Shown: positions 22,741-34,620 of the stretch, piece by piece
How positions within the stretch are numbered: the stretch's first letter is position 1
Layout: the number at the start of each line of letters is the position of its first letter
Source: Nectonema munidae
Lineage: Eukaryota; Nematomorpha; Nectonematoida; Nectonematidae
DNA length: 64,000 nt
Reading direction: 5' to 3'
Assembly (NCBI GenBank): GCA_030549495.1
Contig: JAUIRK010000129.1
Coordinates: 291,001-355,000, forward strand
Translations under genes and position numbers: made by a program
Notes under the pieces: model-generated
What the model saw: the letters and a program-made list of their open reading frames with translations, nothing else
Databases searched by the model: none
What the model was told of the DNA's origin: nothing

Positions 22741-23600
22741 CAGTGAGTTATTAACACTTGAATATCTTTCAAAGTATGAGTTTGCAGTTTATGAGCGTAA
22801 ACACGAGCTACCAATGAAGGCAATCTTATGTCTATCCAGGTTAGTCATAACAATACTGCAAGTCTTTACGTGGGTGGAGACATGATTTCATACATTTGCC
22901 GTTTCTTTGCATTATGAATTAAACCTGAAGAAACTGTTAGTAAATTGTCTTATAAGTGAGCGAGGATACGTTGATAGAAGGCTTCATAGAGCTCATCTTG
23001 GCCTAAAGAAAAGTAACACAGGTTGAAAAAATTTTCCTTGTTTTGTGTAAAGCAATAATATTTTCTAATTCTTTAACAAATCCAGACTAAACGTGTACTG
23101 TTTTTGATGATATCATTTCTAAATAAAGGTAGCGAAAAGGTAGCAATCAAATGAAGTATTCTTTCCAAAAGAAGAGCATTTTTGAAGCTTATTTTTTGTT
23201 GATCAGAGGATTCAGTATCGTCTTGAAAACCACGCTTTTTTTATAGGATGCGGTTCCCACGAAGATTCCAGAAGGAATGAAAATTCTGGACTTAGAGATA
23301 AATGAAACCAACTTTTTGCCAATTAGAAAAGGATGGCAATATTTCCTTTTCAGATAGCAACCACTGTTTTGGAAGTCTCAGAGCCATGCCTTTTTATATC
23401 CCACCGCTGTCATCACGCCAATAAAGATAATATGTTTATTGTAACAAGAAGACAGAAAGAATTCGTAAGTGAGATTAGCGCGAGTATATATAGTAGTGTG
23501 TGTCCTTCTGTGGTAATCAAAGAAATGGTTCCTGTGAGTAAGCAATCAGGCTGTAAATGGTGACAACCTTGGACACAGAGAATAATAATTGAGCGTTGGC
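22741..23600. other. No recognisable feature
   Basis: May include the decayed 5' part of fossil B, but I cannot identify gag or an LTR in it. A 76-codon plus-strand frame at 23333-23563 has no recognisable motif. Confidence 0.35.
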
Positions 23601-24544
23601 AGATGCTCGATGTAAGTATAACCTTAGATCAAAATGTAGATACAAGAGCCTGCTGGTGCAGCATGTATTAATAATTAAAATGTTTTCCCATAATTATTTA
23701 AGTCACTTTGCGATTGTTTGTAAATATTGTGGTGCAATTAATTTTCTAGGAGCAGTATTCAAATGTTGTGTTAGTAGCTCTACCATATCTTCAGGACTTT
23801 ACACAATGGTTAAATGACTAATTTTTAAGTAATTCTTCAGAAGCCACACATTTTGGTAGAAACATAAATATCTATAAAAATTCTTTATATTTTTAAAGTT
23901 TACAAGCAAATATACGTTCACCACATGGAAAAGGTACACCATATTTTAGGATGTGTGGACATATGTAATATAGGTATAGTGCTGTATATCCTGCTTAAAA
24001 TCATACCACTAATTACAATAAATTATTGAGCCATCATGAATATCAGAATGGCAAATGCATCCAAATTTGTTTGTAGAGTCGAGTTTATGGAAATAATTCA
24101 AAGTGTATTAAACAAAATTTTGCCTTATGCTGCAGTTTACAAACATACGAGTGCTGTAGAGAGAGAACAAGAAGAAATTGCAACTCAATAGAATCGTTTA
24201 CCATCTTTTATAAAAAATGGTAATGGGTGAAGGTAATAACCCCAAAAGTTATAATGCTCCTAAACCTGAAGAAGTTGTAGCAATGTTCACCAATAATAAT
24301 GGTGCCTCTCCAGTTAGTAGACATATTGTTGTATATCCCAATGGTCAACCGCTTATCCATATTCCTTATATTTCTGGAAAAAAGATTATATGATTTATCA
24401 GTTTAATTTTCCTAGGGACGAACCTGGACCGGACCCAAATTTTAGTCATTTTCCATAAAGGACAACTCCTGAACGCAATATTATATTTATAGATATGCTT
24501 TTAGAAATGAGTTTTCTGCTTTGCCATTGGCAGGAAAATTATTC

Positions 24545-25183
24545 ATTTCATTATTATTTCAACAATTTGATGTTGTTACCTATGTGAAAGTTTAAGGTTA
24601 ATGCCTTGTTTTTATTTGAAATAATCAGACTCAATTTAGAGCAGAAAGTTATCAAGGTTTGGTAAACTATCTTCAAAATGCTGCTGATCATCGTAATTTA
24701 AGTCCCAGAAATATTATTATCGTCTTTCTTTCAAGGATATTCAAGTGAAATGTATGAGCTATATCTTGATGCAATTGAATTGGTCGCTTTATTTAATTTT
24801 TTTTATTAAAAAAATTTTTTTTATAAGTTAAACTAAATATATGTTTAACATTTACATGCAGTCCAAATTCGTCATAATTGTTGATAATTTATTACCAGAT
24901 CAATCTCCTAATGGCAGTACCGATTTGATTGCCCACGTTTTCAAATTTAAAGTAGAATTACTTGAAGAATGGTGTTTTTGGTGTGATTTGTAGGCATGTA
25001 CATGTTATTGACCCCCAAAATAAAGAATTACATTTGCACAAATTCTAAATCCTCATGAAGATCCCGAATTATTTGAAATTTTTAAATCTTGAAGATTCAT
25101 AGTCCATTTGGACATTTGAAGAATTTATCACCATGCATGTAAGATGAAAGTTGAATTAAGGATTATCCCAAAGATTTTAATGA
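24545..25183 (+). repeat. 639-bp direct repeat, left copy (Helitron sequence)
   Basis: Matches 27925-28563 base for base at a constant offset of 3380, with only five differences that I can find and no gaps. Its left side is continuous with upstream Helitron coding sequence; its right side ends at the 3' tail of a LINE. Confidence 0.95.
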
Positions 25184-27924
25184 AGAAGAAGAAGAAGAAG
25201 AATTTATTAGCATAAAATAATCTCATAAAAAAAATTTCACATTTGAGAATAATTCTTGTATTTCAAGGGTCAGAAGACCGTAACAGAAATACTAAAAAAA
25301 AACATTAAAATATTTTTTTAATTGTTCATAAATGTTAAATCAACAATTAAACATAGTTAAAAATGAAATTGATATTAAAAAAATTTTAATAAAAAAATCA
25401 AATTATATTAAATCATCACAAAATTGATTCAATCTTGTTTCAATAAATATTCATTCAGGCGTCTTTTCAATGTTGAAAGTGAAACATTCATAATTTGAAA
25501 ATCTTGCAAATATTCATTCCAGATTTTAGTTATACGAAACTTCAAACTTGACTGCGTGGATTTCAAGCGATATGATGGTATCTGCAAATTATACATATAT
25601 CTTGGGGAAAAACGTTCTGAATCGTGATTGAATGTGAAAAAATTGCTTATGGCCACAGGCAAATATCCATTAAAAAATTTCCAAGGAACAATACAAAGTT
25701 GTTTGATATAAATTTCTTTTATATTGAGCAAGTTGTTACTTTTAAAAATTGAAAGAGTATGCGCTCGTCAGATTGGATACCAATCTTATGCATTTTTTTT
25801 GAAGAGTATGCAAACTTGAGAGGTCCACAAAGCCCCAATTGACCAAACTATAGGAAAGATGAGGCAAAACTAGTGATATATATATATATCCAGTTTAATT
25901 TTCGATGGAAGGGATCTGAATCGATATAAAATACCAATTACAATACTAACTTTAGTGCAAATGTGTTTAATGTGTAGATTCCAATTCAATTTTTCACTCA
26001 AGATTAAACCTAAATAATTATGAGATACTGATAAATGCAAATTGAGATTTTTCAAGAAGGTAGGATGAGCTTTTTTCTTAGAAAAAAACATATGAACAGT
26101 TTTAGAGTTATTAATTCCAAGTTCATTCACTGTACACCAACCAAAAACTTTATTTACATTTTCTCTATAAACAGACTCAATTGTTTTATTCTGAGCCAGA
26201 GAAACATTTAGGAGAAATGAATAAGGTATAAGAATAGTCAAATCATCAGCAAAAGCTAAAAACTCTAACGAAGCGTTTGATTGAAATATGTCATTAATAT
26301 AAATTAAAAAAAGGAAGGGACCCAAAACAGAACCCTCAGGTACTCCTCTGGATACATGAATCAAATTTGAATAACTATCATTCGCAAACACTGCTTGTTT
26401 TCTGAATGACAAATATGATTTAAAAAATTTTAAAGTTCTTTCATCAAATCCATACTTTTCCAGCTTGAATAAAAGTTTTTCATGTGATACTGAGTCGAAC
26501 GCTTTTGATAAATCTAGGAACAATGCTAAAATATCATCTCCAGAATCAAGATATTCATAAATTGATGTTAAGAAAAATGAATGTGCAAACGTAGTAGAAG
26601 AATTTTTCCTAAAACCGAACTGCTTTGAATTGAAGAGATTGTTTTGATCAAAATGATGAATTAATTGCTTGACAATAATTTTTTCAAAAAGTTTTGAAAT
26701 TATGCTAATCAAAGAGATTGGACGATAATTGTTGATGTCGTGTCTCTCACCTTTTTTTTTGTAAACAGGTATGCACTTACTAATTTTGAGACATGATGGA
26801 AAGAGTAAATTTTGCATGCACGAATTAAAGCTAAAAATAGTGGATATGCTATTTCATTTTCAATGAGTTTTAGGTGATAAGAAGAAATTCCATAAAAATC
26901 TTCACTTTTACTATTTTTCAAATTTTTAATGGCAATGAGCACTTCCTCCAGAGTGATTTCTTCAAGTCTAAACTTCAAACTTTGAAAAGGAATGTAATTT
27001 TTCAATTCAGAAAAAGATGATTGAGGTACACGGCTAATAAATGAATTATTTATGAAATCACATAGATTTTGTTCATTTATGATTTGAGAATTATCTTTTA
27101 GAATTAGAGATGAATCTTCATTCTTTTTAATCAATTTATTAATATTCTTCCAGACTTCTTTGCTATTTTTGTTTTCAAACAATCGTGCATAGAATTTTTC
27201 TTTTAAACTTCTCATCATCTGCTTTACTTGTTGACAAAAGTGAGCATGTTGATTTTTTAAATCATAATTTATTTTATATTCACGGGTTCTTTAAATTTTA
27301 AAAAATACTTTATCTCTTTTCTTTATTAGAGTCAATAATTCTTCATTTGCCCATTCAGAAAATCTTTCTTTATACTTATTGAAATTTTTCGTTTTTTGTA
27401 CTTTTTTAGCTTTATTAGCACAATAACTTAAACAATGATTAATTGTGTAAATCATATTTTCTGGATCAGAATCACTTGGAAAATACCAACAAATTGAACG
27501 TAATAGATTCTGAAAAAAACTCTTATCAAATATGACTCTGGGAGATTTCTGATTTTTATGCAATTGATTACGAAAGCTATGTTCAATGGTTGTAAAAATT
27601 GGAATATGGTCTGAAAAGGATGTTTGTATATTGTATCCCTTAAATTTTTTCTCATTTGATACAAATATATTATCTATCAATGTAAATGCTTGGTATCTCG
27701 TTGGTTTGGTGATTGAAGGTACGAAATGGTGTTGCATAAGCAAATTCAAAAAAAAGGAAGAATAATTCTTATTATTATATTCGAGGAGGTTAATATTAAA
27801 ATCACCAAGAATAATTGATCTGTTATTATTGTGTTTGTTTTTCTTCAAAAAAGTTTGAAAATTTTCAAAAAATTCATCCATATCATCGTTACCAAAATTA
27901 TTCATTATTATAATATTTCATAAT
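25184..27924 (-). mobile_element. Jockey/CR1-like LINE, 5'-truncated
   Basis: On the minus strand: the C-terminal part of an APE endonuclease (27905-27590; SIILGDFNINLLEY, SDHIPIF), a linker, and a near-complete reverse transcriptase at 26900-25870 with INNYRPISLISIISKLFEK, LALFLDLSKAFDSV (motif A), RGVPEGSVLGPFLFLIYIND (motif B) and LAFADDLTIL (catalytic FADD), then a C-terminal region to 25429 ending LSTLKRRLNEYLL. The 3' tail is a (TTC)n run on the minus strand (GAA repeats at 25184-25202). At least three frameshifts. The 5' end is missing before the first catalytic residues of the endonuclease. It is inserted in Helitron sequence with a 639-bp direct repeat on each side. RT motifs are well kept, suggesting a fairly recent insertion. 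Confidence 0.9.
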
Positions 27925-28563
27925 ATTTCATTATTATTTCAACAATTTGATGTTGTTACCTATGTGAAAGTTTAAGGTTAATGCCTTGTTTTTATTTGAA
28001 ATAATCAAACTCAATTTAGAGCAGAAAGTTATCAAGGTTTGGTAAACTATCTTCAAAATGCTGCTGATCATCGTAATTTAAGTCCCAGAAATATTATTAT
28101 CGTCTTTCTTTCAAGGATATTCAAGTGAAATGTATGAGCTATATCTTGATGCAATTGAATTGGTCGCTTTATTTAATTTTTTTTATTTAAAAATTTTTTT
28201 TTATAAGTTAAACTAAATATATGTTTAACATTTACATGCAGTCCAAATTCGTCATAATTGTTGATAATTTATTACCAGATCAATCTCCTAATGGCAGTAC
28301 CGATTTGATTGCCCACGTTTTCAAATTTAAAGTAGAATTACTTGAAGAATGGTGTTTTTGGTGTGATTTGTAAGCATGTACATGTTATTGACCCCCAAAA
28401 TAAAGAATTACATTTGCACAAATTCTAAATCCTCATGAAGACCCCGAATTATTTGAAATTTTTAAATCTTGAAGATTCATAGTCCATTTGGACATTTGAA
28501 GAATTTATCACCATGCATGTAAGATGAAAGTTGAATTAAGGATTATCCCAAAGATTTTAATGA
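27925..28563 (+). repeat. 639-bp direct repeat, right copy
   Basis: Second copy of 24545-25183. Its right side runs on into downstream Helitron coding sequence (the frame goes from IIPKDFNE into RAVLNNNGYPLY), whereas the left copy runs out of upstream Helitron sequence. Together they are a duplication of the insertion target, not a separate element. Confidence 0.95.
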
Positions 28564-30334
28564 GCGTGCTGTCCTTAATAATAATGGCTATCCTTTATAC
28601 ATTAAACCAGATAATGACGGTAGAGTCTCTATCACGAATGTTGAATTAGATAACAGTGGCTTGTACTTTATAATCTTTTTCTATGTAAGAAACACAATGC
28701 TCATATAAATTTACAAGTATATTTAAGTATCAAAAGTGTTAAATATCTTTACAAATATGTGCACAAAGCCCATGATACTGCTCATGTTGAAATTAATGAA
28801 CATATTGATCATGAAGATATTAAATTTAAATGCAAAATATGTTTCTGCCTTGAAGTACTTTGGCGTTTAATTGCTTTTCCAGGGCATAAACAAGGTGATG
28901 AAATTATCAGAACTTTACATCTTATTATGAGTATAGAATTTATTTTAGTCTTTTAAAATATGGAGAAGAGATGGGCAATTAGACAACAAGCTAGTGAAAA
29001 ATTGTAAGTACGATGTTTAATACCAATATTAAAGAGAGAGTCAGAGTTACTTCCTTCACATTCTACTTATATAATGTTACTTTTTGGAAAGACTGTACTG
29101 CCCTTAATTTATTAATAGATGAAGTTCTGTACGTTCTCACTATGTCAGAATTAGTTGAGACTTTATTTCCTTTTAAAATATGAAACTGATTTTCTCTTAT
29201 TTTGATTCATGTTGACCTAAATTTTTCAGTTGTGGGAAACTTTTGCTTAGATATCATGGAAGATTATCTGCTTTATGAACCTGAGTTAAAAGCTAAACAA
29301 TATGTACTTGCAAAAATTAATATTATTTTAAAAATATTTGGTAAAATACTCATTGGTTTTGGACTTCTAATTTTAAAAGAACCAATAAACGATATTCTCA
29401 GCATTGAACAAGTTGAAGAAGAAGTAATATGCTTAAGCCTCAACAATTTCTCATAGTGATTCAGTCATTCGTTCTTTAGAAGGAAATGACTTTCACATAT
29501 CCCTACATCATTAAAGAAGTTCTTGGTTGTAATTTAAATGTCCTTACATGTGGATAGACAGTAATTGCAGCCACTTTTAGAGAAAGACAGAATTATTTAT
29601 TCTCTCTTTAAGTTATCTGTTTCTGTTTTAGATAATGGAACTTGAAATATTAAACAAAATGACTATTTCCTCCGTATGCAAGCTATCATAATTTTTAACG
29701 AAGATAAGATAATCTCTAAATACACTCTTGAAGTATTTGATAGAATGTTTAGATATATCTGTAAGTGTAATATGCCAATTTCTGATGGTGGGGATTTCGT
29801 CAAACCTTACCTGTTTTCTAAAGTTTAAACACTACATAAATATTAAAACATGCTTAAAGAGTTCTTATATCAGGTCTCAAGTTAAACTCTTTCAACTACA
29901 TATCAATATACGCGTTGCCACCAAGACCCTCTGTTTTCCGAATTTCTATATCTGTTGGAAATGGAAAACTACCCCTAATTATAACAACCAGATTGCATTG
30001 AAATATCCAATGAATTTCTGTTTATAGTGATGATGGTATTAACATTCCAGAGACGTCATCTCAACTCGCACCAACGAGGACTCTTTAGAAATTCATGTGT
30101 TAACTCAACTTTCTGGGGAATCTAAAATATATTATAGTATTGACTTAGTTATTATAGATGATCAATAAGAAATCTATCTCAATCCATTTGAGTTTATCAA
30201 TTTCGTGACCCCATCTGTCATGCCGCCACATAAGTAAATTTTAGAAGTAGAATGTATCGCAATGCTTCTTTGAAATCTTAGCCATAAAGGTAGTATCTGT
30301 AATGGTACCCGTTTTAAAATCTCTAAATTAATGT

Positions 30335-30482
30335 AATGTTAATGGTACCGTAAAGTGTTTTCATCGAAAAGGCACAATTGCGTCGCTTGTATTGAACTAT
30401 GAGGAAAGCACGCTTGATGTAGGATCGAACCTAAGACCTTGAGTTATCGAATCCAGTATCTAACTAACCATACTCACGCCCC
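30335..30482 (-). repeat. tRNA-derived SINE, copy 3
   Basis: Minus-strand copy, the best preserved: GGGGCGTGAGTATGGTTAG (A-box region), GGTTCGATCCTAC (B box close to the GGTTCGANTCC consensus), then the common body and a 3' end GGTACCATTAACATTACATT. It directly follows the last recognisable Helitron block. Confidence 0.85.
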
Positions 30483-30877
30483 TATAACATGCCTAAATAC
30501 TGTAAATATACTTGTATACTATAATGTATAAAACAATTAACTATCAAATTCTTGTCTTGCTAATATTACTAAATCAATAACACTCTCTATTATAAAATAT
30601 AAATACTAAGTCAATAACAGGCTCTATTCAGAAGCATTCATACTAAAATAATAAGACGCTGTTTACTATCTTATATTTTAAATGATCCAAATGTTCCGAG
30701 CGAAAACAAATACTAGAAATGATCCTATGTTTCGAACGAAACAAGAAAGGACTATGGTTTCTTATATATTTTATAACTTAGTTTTTATTTTTTTTCTTAT
30801 CCAAATTTTTGTTTTTCTTTTATTCACAAATCGTCTAATTTCGCGCCATAACTACATCCTGAAACATAATTTTGAAA
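30483..30877. other. Upstream region of nucleoplasmin-like gene A
   Basis: AT-rich, no TATA element that I would trust. The last 45 bases before the ATG (TTCGCGCCATAACTAC...) resemble the same stretch before gene B (TTTGCGCTTAAACTAC...), so this part was in the duplicated unit and is probably 5' UTR. Confidence 0.45.
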
Positions 30878-31353
30878 ATGGCTCAAGAATTTTTTTGGAG
30901 TATGTTTTTATTAATTATCTTATTAAATAATCAATATTTGTAATTTTTAGCCTGCAAATTAGATTCCAAACATAAAAAAAATACCTGGAATTTAGAATCC
31001 AATGACGATAAACTCTCTCACACCCTATATTTAAAACAAGTAAACTTAAAATTAATGAATAATTTTTATCACTAACTTTTCTTCTTTATAGGCATGTTTG
31101 GGCACTGATTTTAATAAAAATGAGAATACAGTTGTTGAAGTTTCAACTACAGACTTTTACAAAAAAAAAGTTACTTCTGTTGTTGTTCATCTGAAAAATG
31201 ACACTACAACAATGGTAAGAATTTTTTTTTCTATGGTTTAGAATATAATATAATTTTTTTAGGTATATATAGATCAATTGTTTTCTTCCGGTGTTACATT
31301 TTCATTGGTATCAGGAAAAGGTCCACTTTATTTGACAGGAATCCATTTCGTTG
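30878..31353 (+). CDS. Nucleoplasmin-like histone chaperone A, exons 1-4 (core domain)
   Basis: Exons are 30878-30899, 30951-31039, 31092-31214 and 31263-31353, all bounded by GT and AG, with short introns of about 50 bases. They encode residues 1-108 of a predicted 203-residue protein. Nucleoplasmins form pentamers that bind H2A-H2B and other histones in the nucleus. Seen here: MAQEFFWTCKLDSK (first strand, the FWG/FYG position of the family), NTWNLESNDDK (the TWDVDED position in fly NLP), LYLKQACLG (the conserved KQxCLG), NTVVEVST (NVVEV) and VTFSLVSGKGPLYLTGIH (the VTFKLxxGSGPVxIxGxH signature). Start at 30878 is the only ATG that gives this N terminus. The frame continues in exon 5 at 36312 after a 5-kb intron. 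Paralogue B has the same exon lengths and phases. Orthology to a named gene (Nlp, NPM) is not settled. Confidence 0.9.
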
Positions 31354-31616
31354 GTAATTTTATTTCTTACCTTATCTTTTTTGATTGCATTAATATTCAG
31401 AAGTAAATAAAATTAATAAAGTGCCTAGTAGCAGATGGTCCTTAAATTTCTTGAAATTATAAATTTGTATCTACCTAAATTCTCATATTATATTTATTTT
31501 TATAGCCCATAACTATGTAAGAAAGTATTCTTTATAATTTAAAGCTGAAAGGTTTATTTGTATTTCTAAATATAATTTAAATAATCAAATCTTCCATAAA
31601 TAAAATAAATGGCATT

Positions 31617-31805
31617 TTCATCTTTAGATTTTCATTTTATTTAATGTTTTTGTGTCTTTATCAATATTGCTTTCAATAATCAATAGATGGCAATGTTTTC
31701 ACACTTTTATTTATGTAATTTATAGCGTATAACTTGGAATGAAATAGCTAATTTATATAAATTTTCTTCAAAAAATTTTAAACCTTCAATTTCTTTTTAA
31801 AGAGT
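31617..31805. repeat. Dispersed repeat of unknown type, copy 2
   Basis: Same orientation as 9972-10216. The blocks of identity are interrupted by indels; this copy is about 50 bp shorter. It lies in intron 4 of gene A. Confidence 0.6.
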
Positions 31806-33334
31806 CAAATTAAAATTCAAGACTTCATATCTGATATTTTATAAGCCTAAGTCCTAAATAAATTTTTAAACAATTTACTTTACTGACTGAATATATGTGT
31901 AGGTAGTATATGAAGATTATGTAAGATAATTCTTTGTTTTTCTCTGTTACTAATCTAGTTTGATAACAACCAAGCAACAATGCATGTCAGTACAGCGTAA
32001 CCAATTCATTTGTTATGAACGAGGCTTGTTGAAGTCAGATGAGAGGCTGAGAAAAATCATAGCTCCTAATCAATGAATATTGTATCAGGTAGCTGGGTTG
32101 TCTGATAAATGAGGTCTGGCTGTATTGCAAATGAGTCTTCTAATCCAACCCTTTCCATATGGTGTTTAGAAGACAAAATATTTTTAATTTTTAGCTATGG
32201 AAACGGGAACTGTGACCATCGGTTTCAATAAATGGTAAATAAAAATAAGGAGGGGCAAATGCTTAATTACATCCGATGAGTGGTGATCTATCATATATGA
32301 ATGATTTTGTTCTCTTCTTGAGATAGAACAGTGGTTCAAAAAGTTTGTAAAAAATTTCGGCGATTTTTAATCTCTCTGAATCTAATTAAAAAAAATTAAT
32401 ATATAAGCTTTGTTTTGGCCAATGCAACTCATATCATTACTCACTTTCAATCTGTTTCGGTATTTGGTTTCAATCGAAAGTAGCAGGGAAAACGCTTGCT
32501 CTCACTCAAATATAGTGGCAAATGGAGTCACAGCTTTTAGAGCAATCTTTGCATCATCCAAATAGGACTCTCTTTAATTGAAAAATCGCTATTTCACAAA
32601 AACATGTTTCGCACCTACTCAATCATTAATCAAAACAATAAACTTTTCTTTAATTAAGATGTCTTCCTAGGCCAGATTACTAATCGAGATTATAAACGGG
32701 TTTCTGGTGAATAGTACTCTCTTCCTTGCAGCGGAAGTTTAAGGGAATTCATTATTCAAATATGTTCACTAAAAACGATACGAACATAACAAAACGGACA
32801 TCTGAAAATTTTACATGCACGTCTTTGCTTTGCAGAAATTGTTGTATTTCTTTCCATAGCATCTCTGAAACATTTCCTATGGAAAGCTACCTCACATTTG
32901 AGTTCAGCAAGTGTTTTTCAAATTCGAAATAATTTTCTTTAGGTACCTCTGAAAGCTTTGTTTTTATGAAGTAATTATTATTGAATAAATAAATACTCAC
33001 TACTGAATGAAAATACCATCAATTTAACCTCCTTCGACCAAGGTGTCTACACCTTCTTTTTATTTTATTTTAATAAGCTGAATAAAATCGCAAACAAAAT
33101 AAAACAGCCTTTATGTTGTTATCTATGTATATATACGTATATGTGCATAATGCAGACATGTAACTTTACATGATATATCATCTAAAAACTACCATTAGAG
33201 AGTCATATAACACTTGTTCGATCACTCATTTCGTTTTTCATGTCTTCAAATAGCAACACCTCACATTTCCTTCTTCAACGCTATTCTTTTGCTCGTTATC
33301 GTTTCCTTTTTATATTCTGATTGCAAAGAAAGAA

Positions 33335-34620
33335 ATGTCTGGAAATCTTCATTTTCAGGATGCTTCAAGCTGTGAAGATTTTTCTTTAGAAAGTGAAAGT
33401 TCTTTTATTCTTATGTAACTTCTGGATTAAAGGTATCTATATCTTCTAGTTCATATTGTGAAAGTTTTGAAGATCAAGTCTCGAGTATTATCTCTCAAGA
33501 CTGTTCTGTTTTGTCTCGAACTGATTTTTCCAATCGAAGACCTGCTAAAAAATATAATGTGTTTACCTCTTTCGGTGAAAAAACAAGCCTCCATGTCACC
33601 TTAGATGGCATGGAAACTTTTTATCAATGAGCCAATGCTTCGAATAATAAAAAAATATACAGAAAATCAAGCTCCATAAACAAAAGCCCCTTGTCGTTGA
33701 GCTTTGAAAAACTTGAGCGATTTATAGCTTTACATACGCGGTTTATATGGTAATCCACATAATCATGACTTTCTTTGGAATGAAAAATATTGTCCTAATT
33801 TATTTATAAACACTATGTCCAAAAATGTTTTCAAATTTATTCTTTATTCGTTGCGGTTCGATGACAAGTCTTCAAGAAACGAAAGAATACTACATATTAA
33901 CAAAGTTTTTGATTTATTTATGCAAAACGGTATCAATTCTTTTATTCCTGAATTTAGCTTGACAATTGATGAAAAACCCATGTCCTTTTATAGTCTATAT
34001 GCCAAACAAACCCGATCAGTTTTGTATAAAGTTCTGGCTTCTTGTAGAAGTAGAAAGTAAATATAACGATTTTGCCTTATTTAGGAGCACAAGAAAAAAA
34101 TTCTCGTTTTAGAAGGCCTCTTGCTGAAGATCTAGTCATGAGATTTACCTCAGAAATAAAAAATAAAGGTTACGACATAACGGCAGACAATTTTTTTTCA
34201 AGCGTTGCGTTAGTAGAAAAACTTGGTAGTTATAAAATCTTTTTTGTTGGAACTTTGAGATCAAGCAGTAAAAGTAAAGAAGTAAAGTTTGTCAACTACC
34301 AATGCAAAGAAAAGAAATATGTTTGTCTTTTGTCTTCGATGCATGACTCCAACAATATCAAGGGGTCAGAAAAAAACCTGCTGTAATTAATTTCTACAAT
34401 CAAAATAAAATTGGGGTTGATATTGATTTGATGTCGAGAAAGTACACGACTCTTTCTGCTTCTAGAAGATGGCCACTAGTAGGCTGGAATAACATGCTCG
34501 ATATAGCTTTGTTGAATGGGTGGATTCTTTATAAAAAAGCGTGAATTAAAATCAGTCGAAAAAAGTTTTTGATTGATTTAATGGAAAACTTTCGAGAAAA
34601 AATTGCGAAAAGCCTGCTGC
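33335..34620 (+). mobile_element. piggyBac transposon relic 1 (in intron 4 of gene A)
   Basis: Begins with an acidic N terminus (MSGNLHFQDASSCEDFSLES), as in many piggyBac transposases. Then come MSKNVFKFILYSLRFDDKSSR (the FRxIxRxLRFDDK block), FSLTIDEKPMSFY (first catalytic Asp, TIDE), YDITADNFFSSVALVEKL (second catalytic Asp, ADNFF), KIFFVGTLRS, FYNQNKIGVDIDLMSRK-like (third Asp block, GVDxxD) and SRRWPLVGWNNMLDIALLNGW at about 34480. Frame changes and stops are several. Part of the substrate region after TIDE is missing. No TTAA-flanked ends were identified with confidence. The element lies on the same strand as the host gene. Confidence 0.85.

Larger units (their letters stand above)
23600..30334 (+). 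mobile_element. Helitron replicase/helicase relic, split by a LINE
   Basis: Blocks of the Helitron Rep-helicase protein appear in the right order on the plus strand: VCKYCGAINFLGAVFKCC (N-terminal zinc motif, about 23700), ATHFGRNINIYKNSLYF and MYYRYSAVYP (about 23840-23990), LPYAAVYKHTSAVEREQEEI (about 24130), NPKSYNAPKPEEVVAMF (24240), FRAESYQGLVNYLQNAADHR (24640), NLLPDQSPNGSTDLIAHVFK (24890), GVFGVICRHVHVIDP (24980; normally the HxH Rep region), then beyond the LINE NNNGYPLYIKPDNDGRVS (28580), SIKSVKYLYKYVHKAHD (28730), FNEDKIISKYTLEVFDRMF (29690; helicase motif II, normally DEAP) and IYLNPFEFIN then PSVMPPHK (30170), with CNGTRFKISKL at the end. Stops and frameshifts are numerous. The termini (5' TC, 3' CTRR with hairpin) were not found. 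Confidence 0.85.

Noticed and set aside
24545-28563. LTRs of a retroelement (two near-identical direct repeats)
   Set aside because: The repeats lack TG/CA ends, encode Helitron Rep blocks and flank a LINE, so they are a target duplication rather than LTRs.
32330-32400. hAT terminus (CAGTGGTTCAAAAAGTTTG)
   Set aside because: No matching opposite end or 8-bp duplication was found; kept only as a remark in the intron entry.
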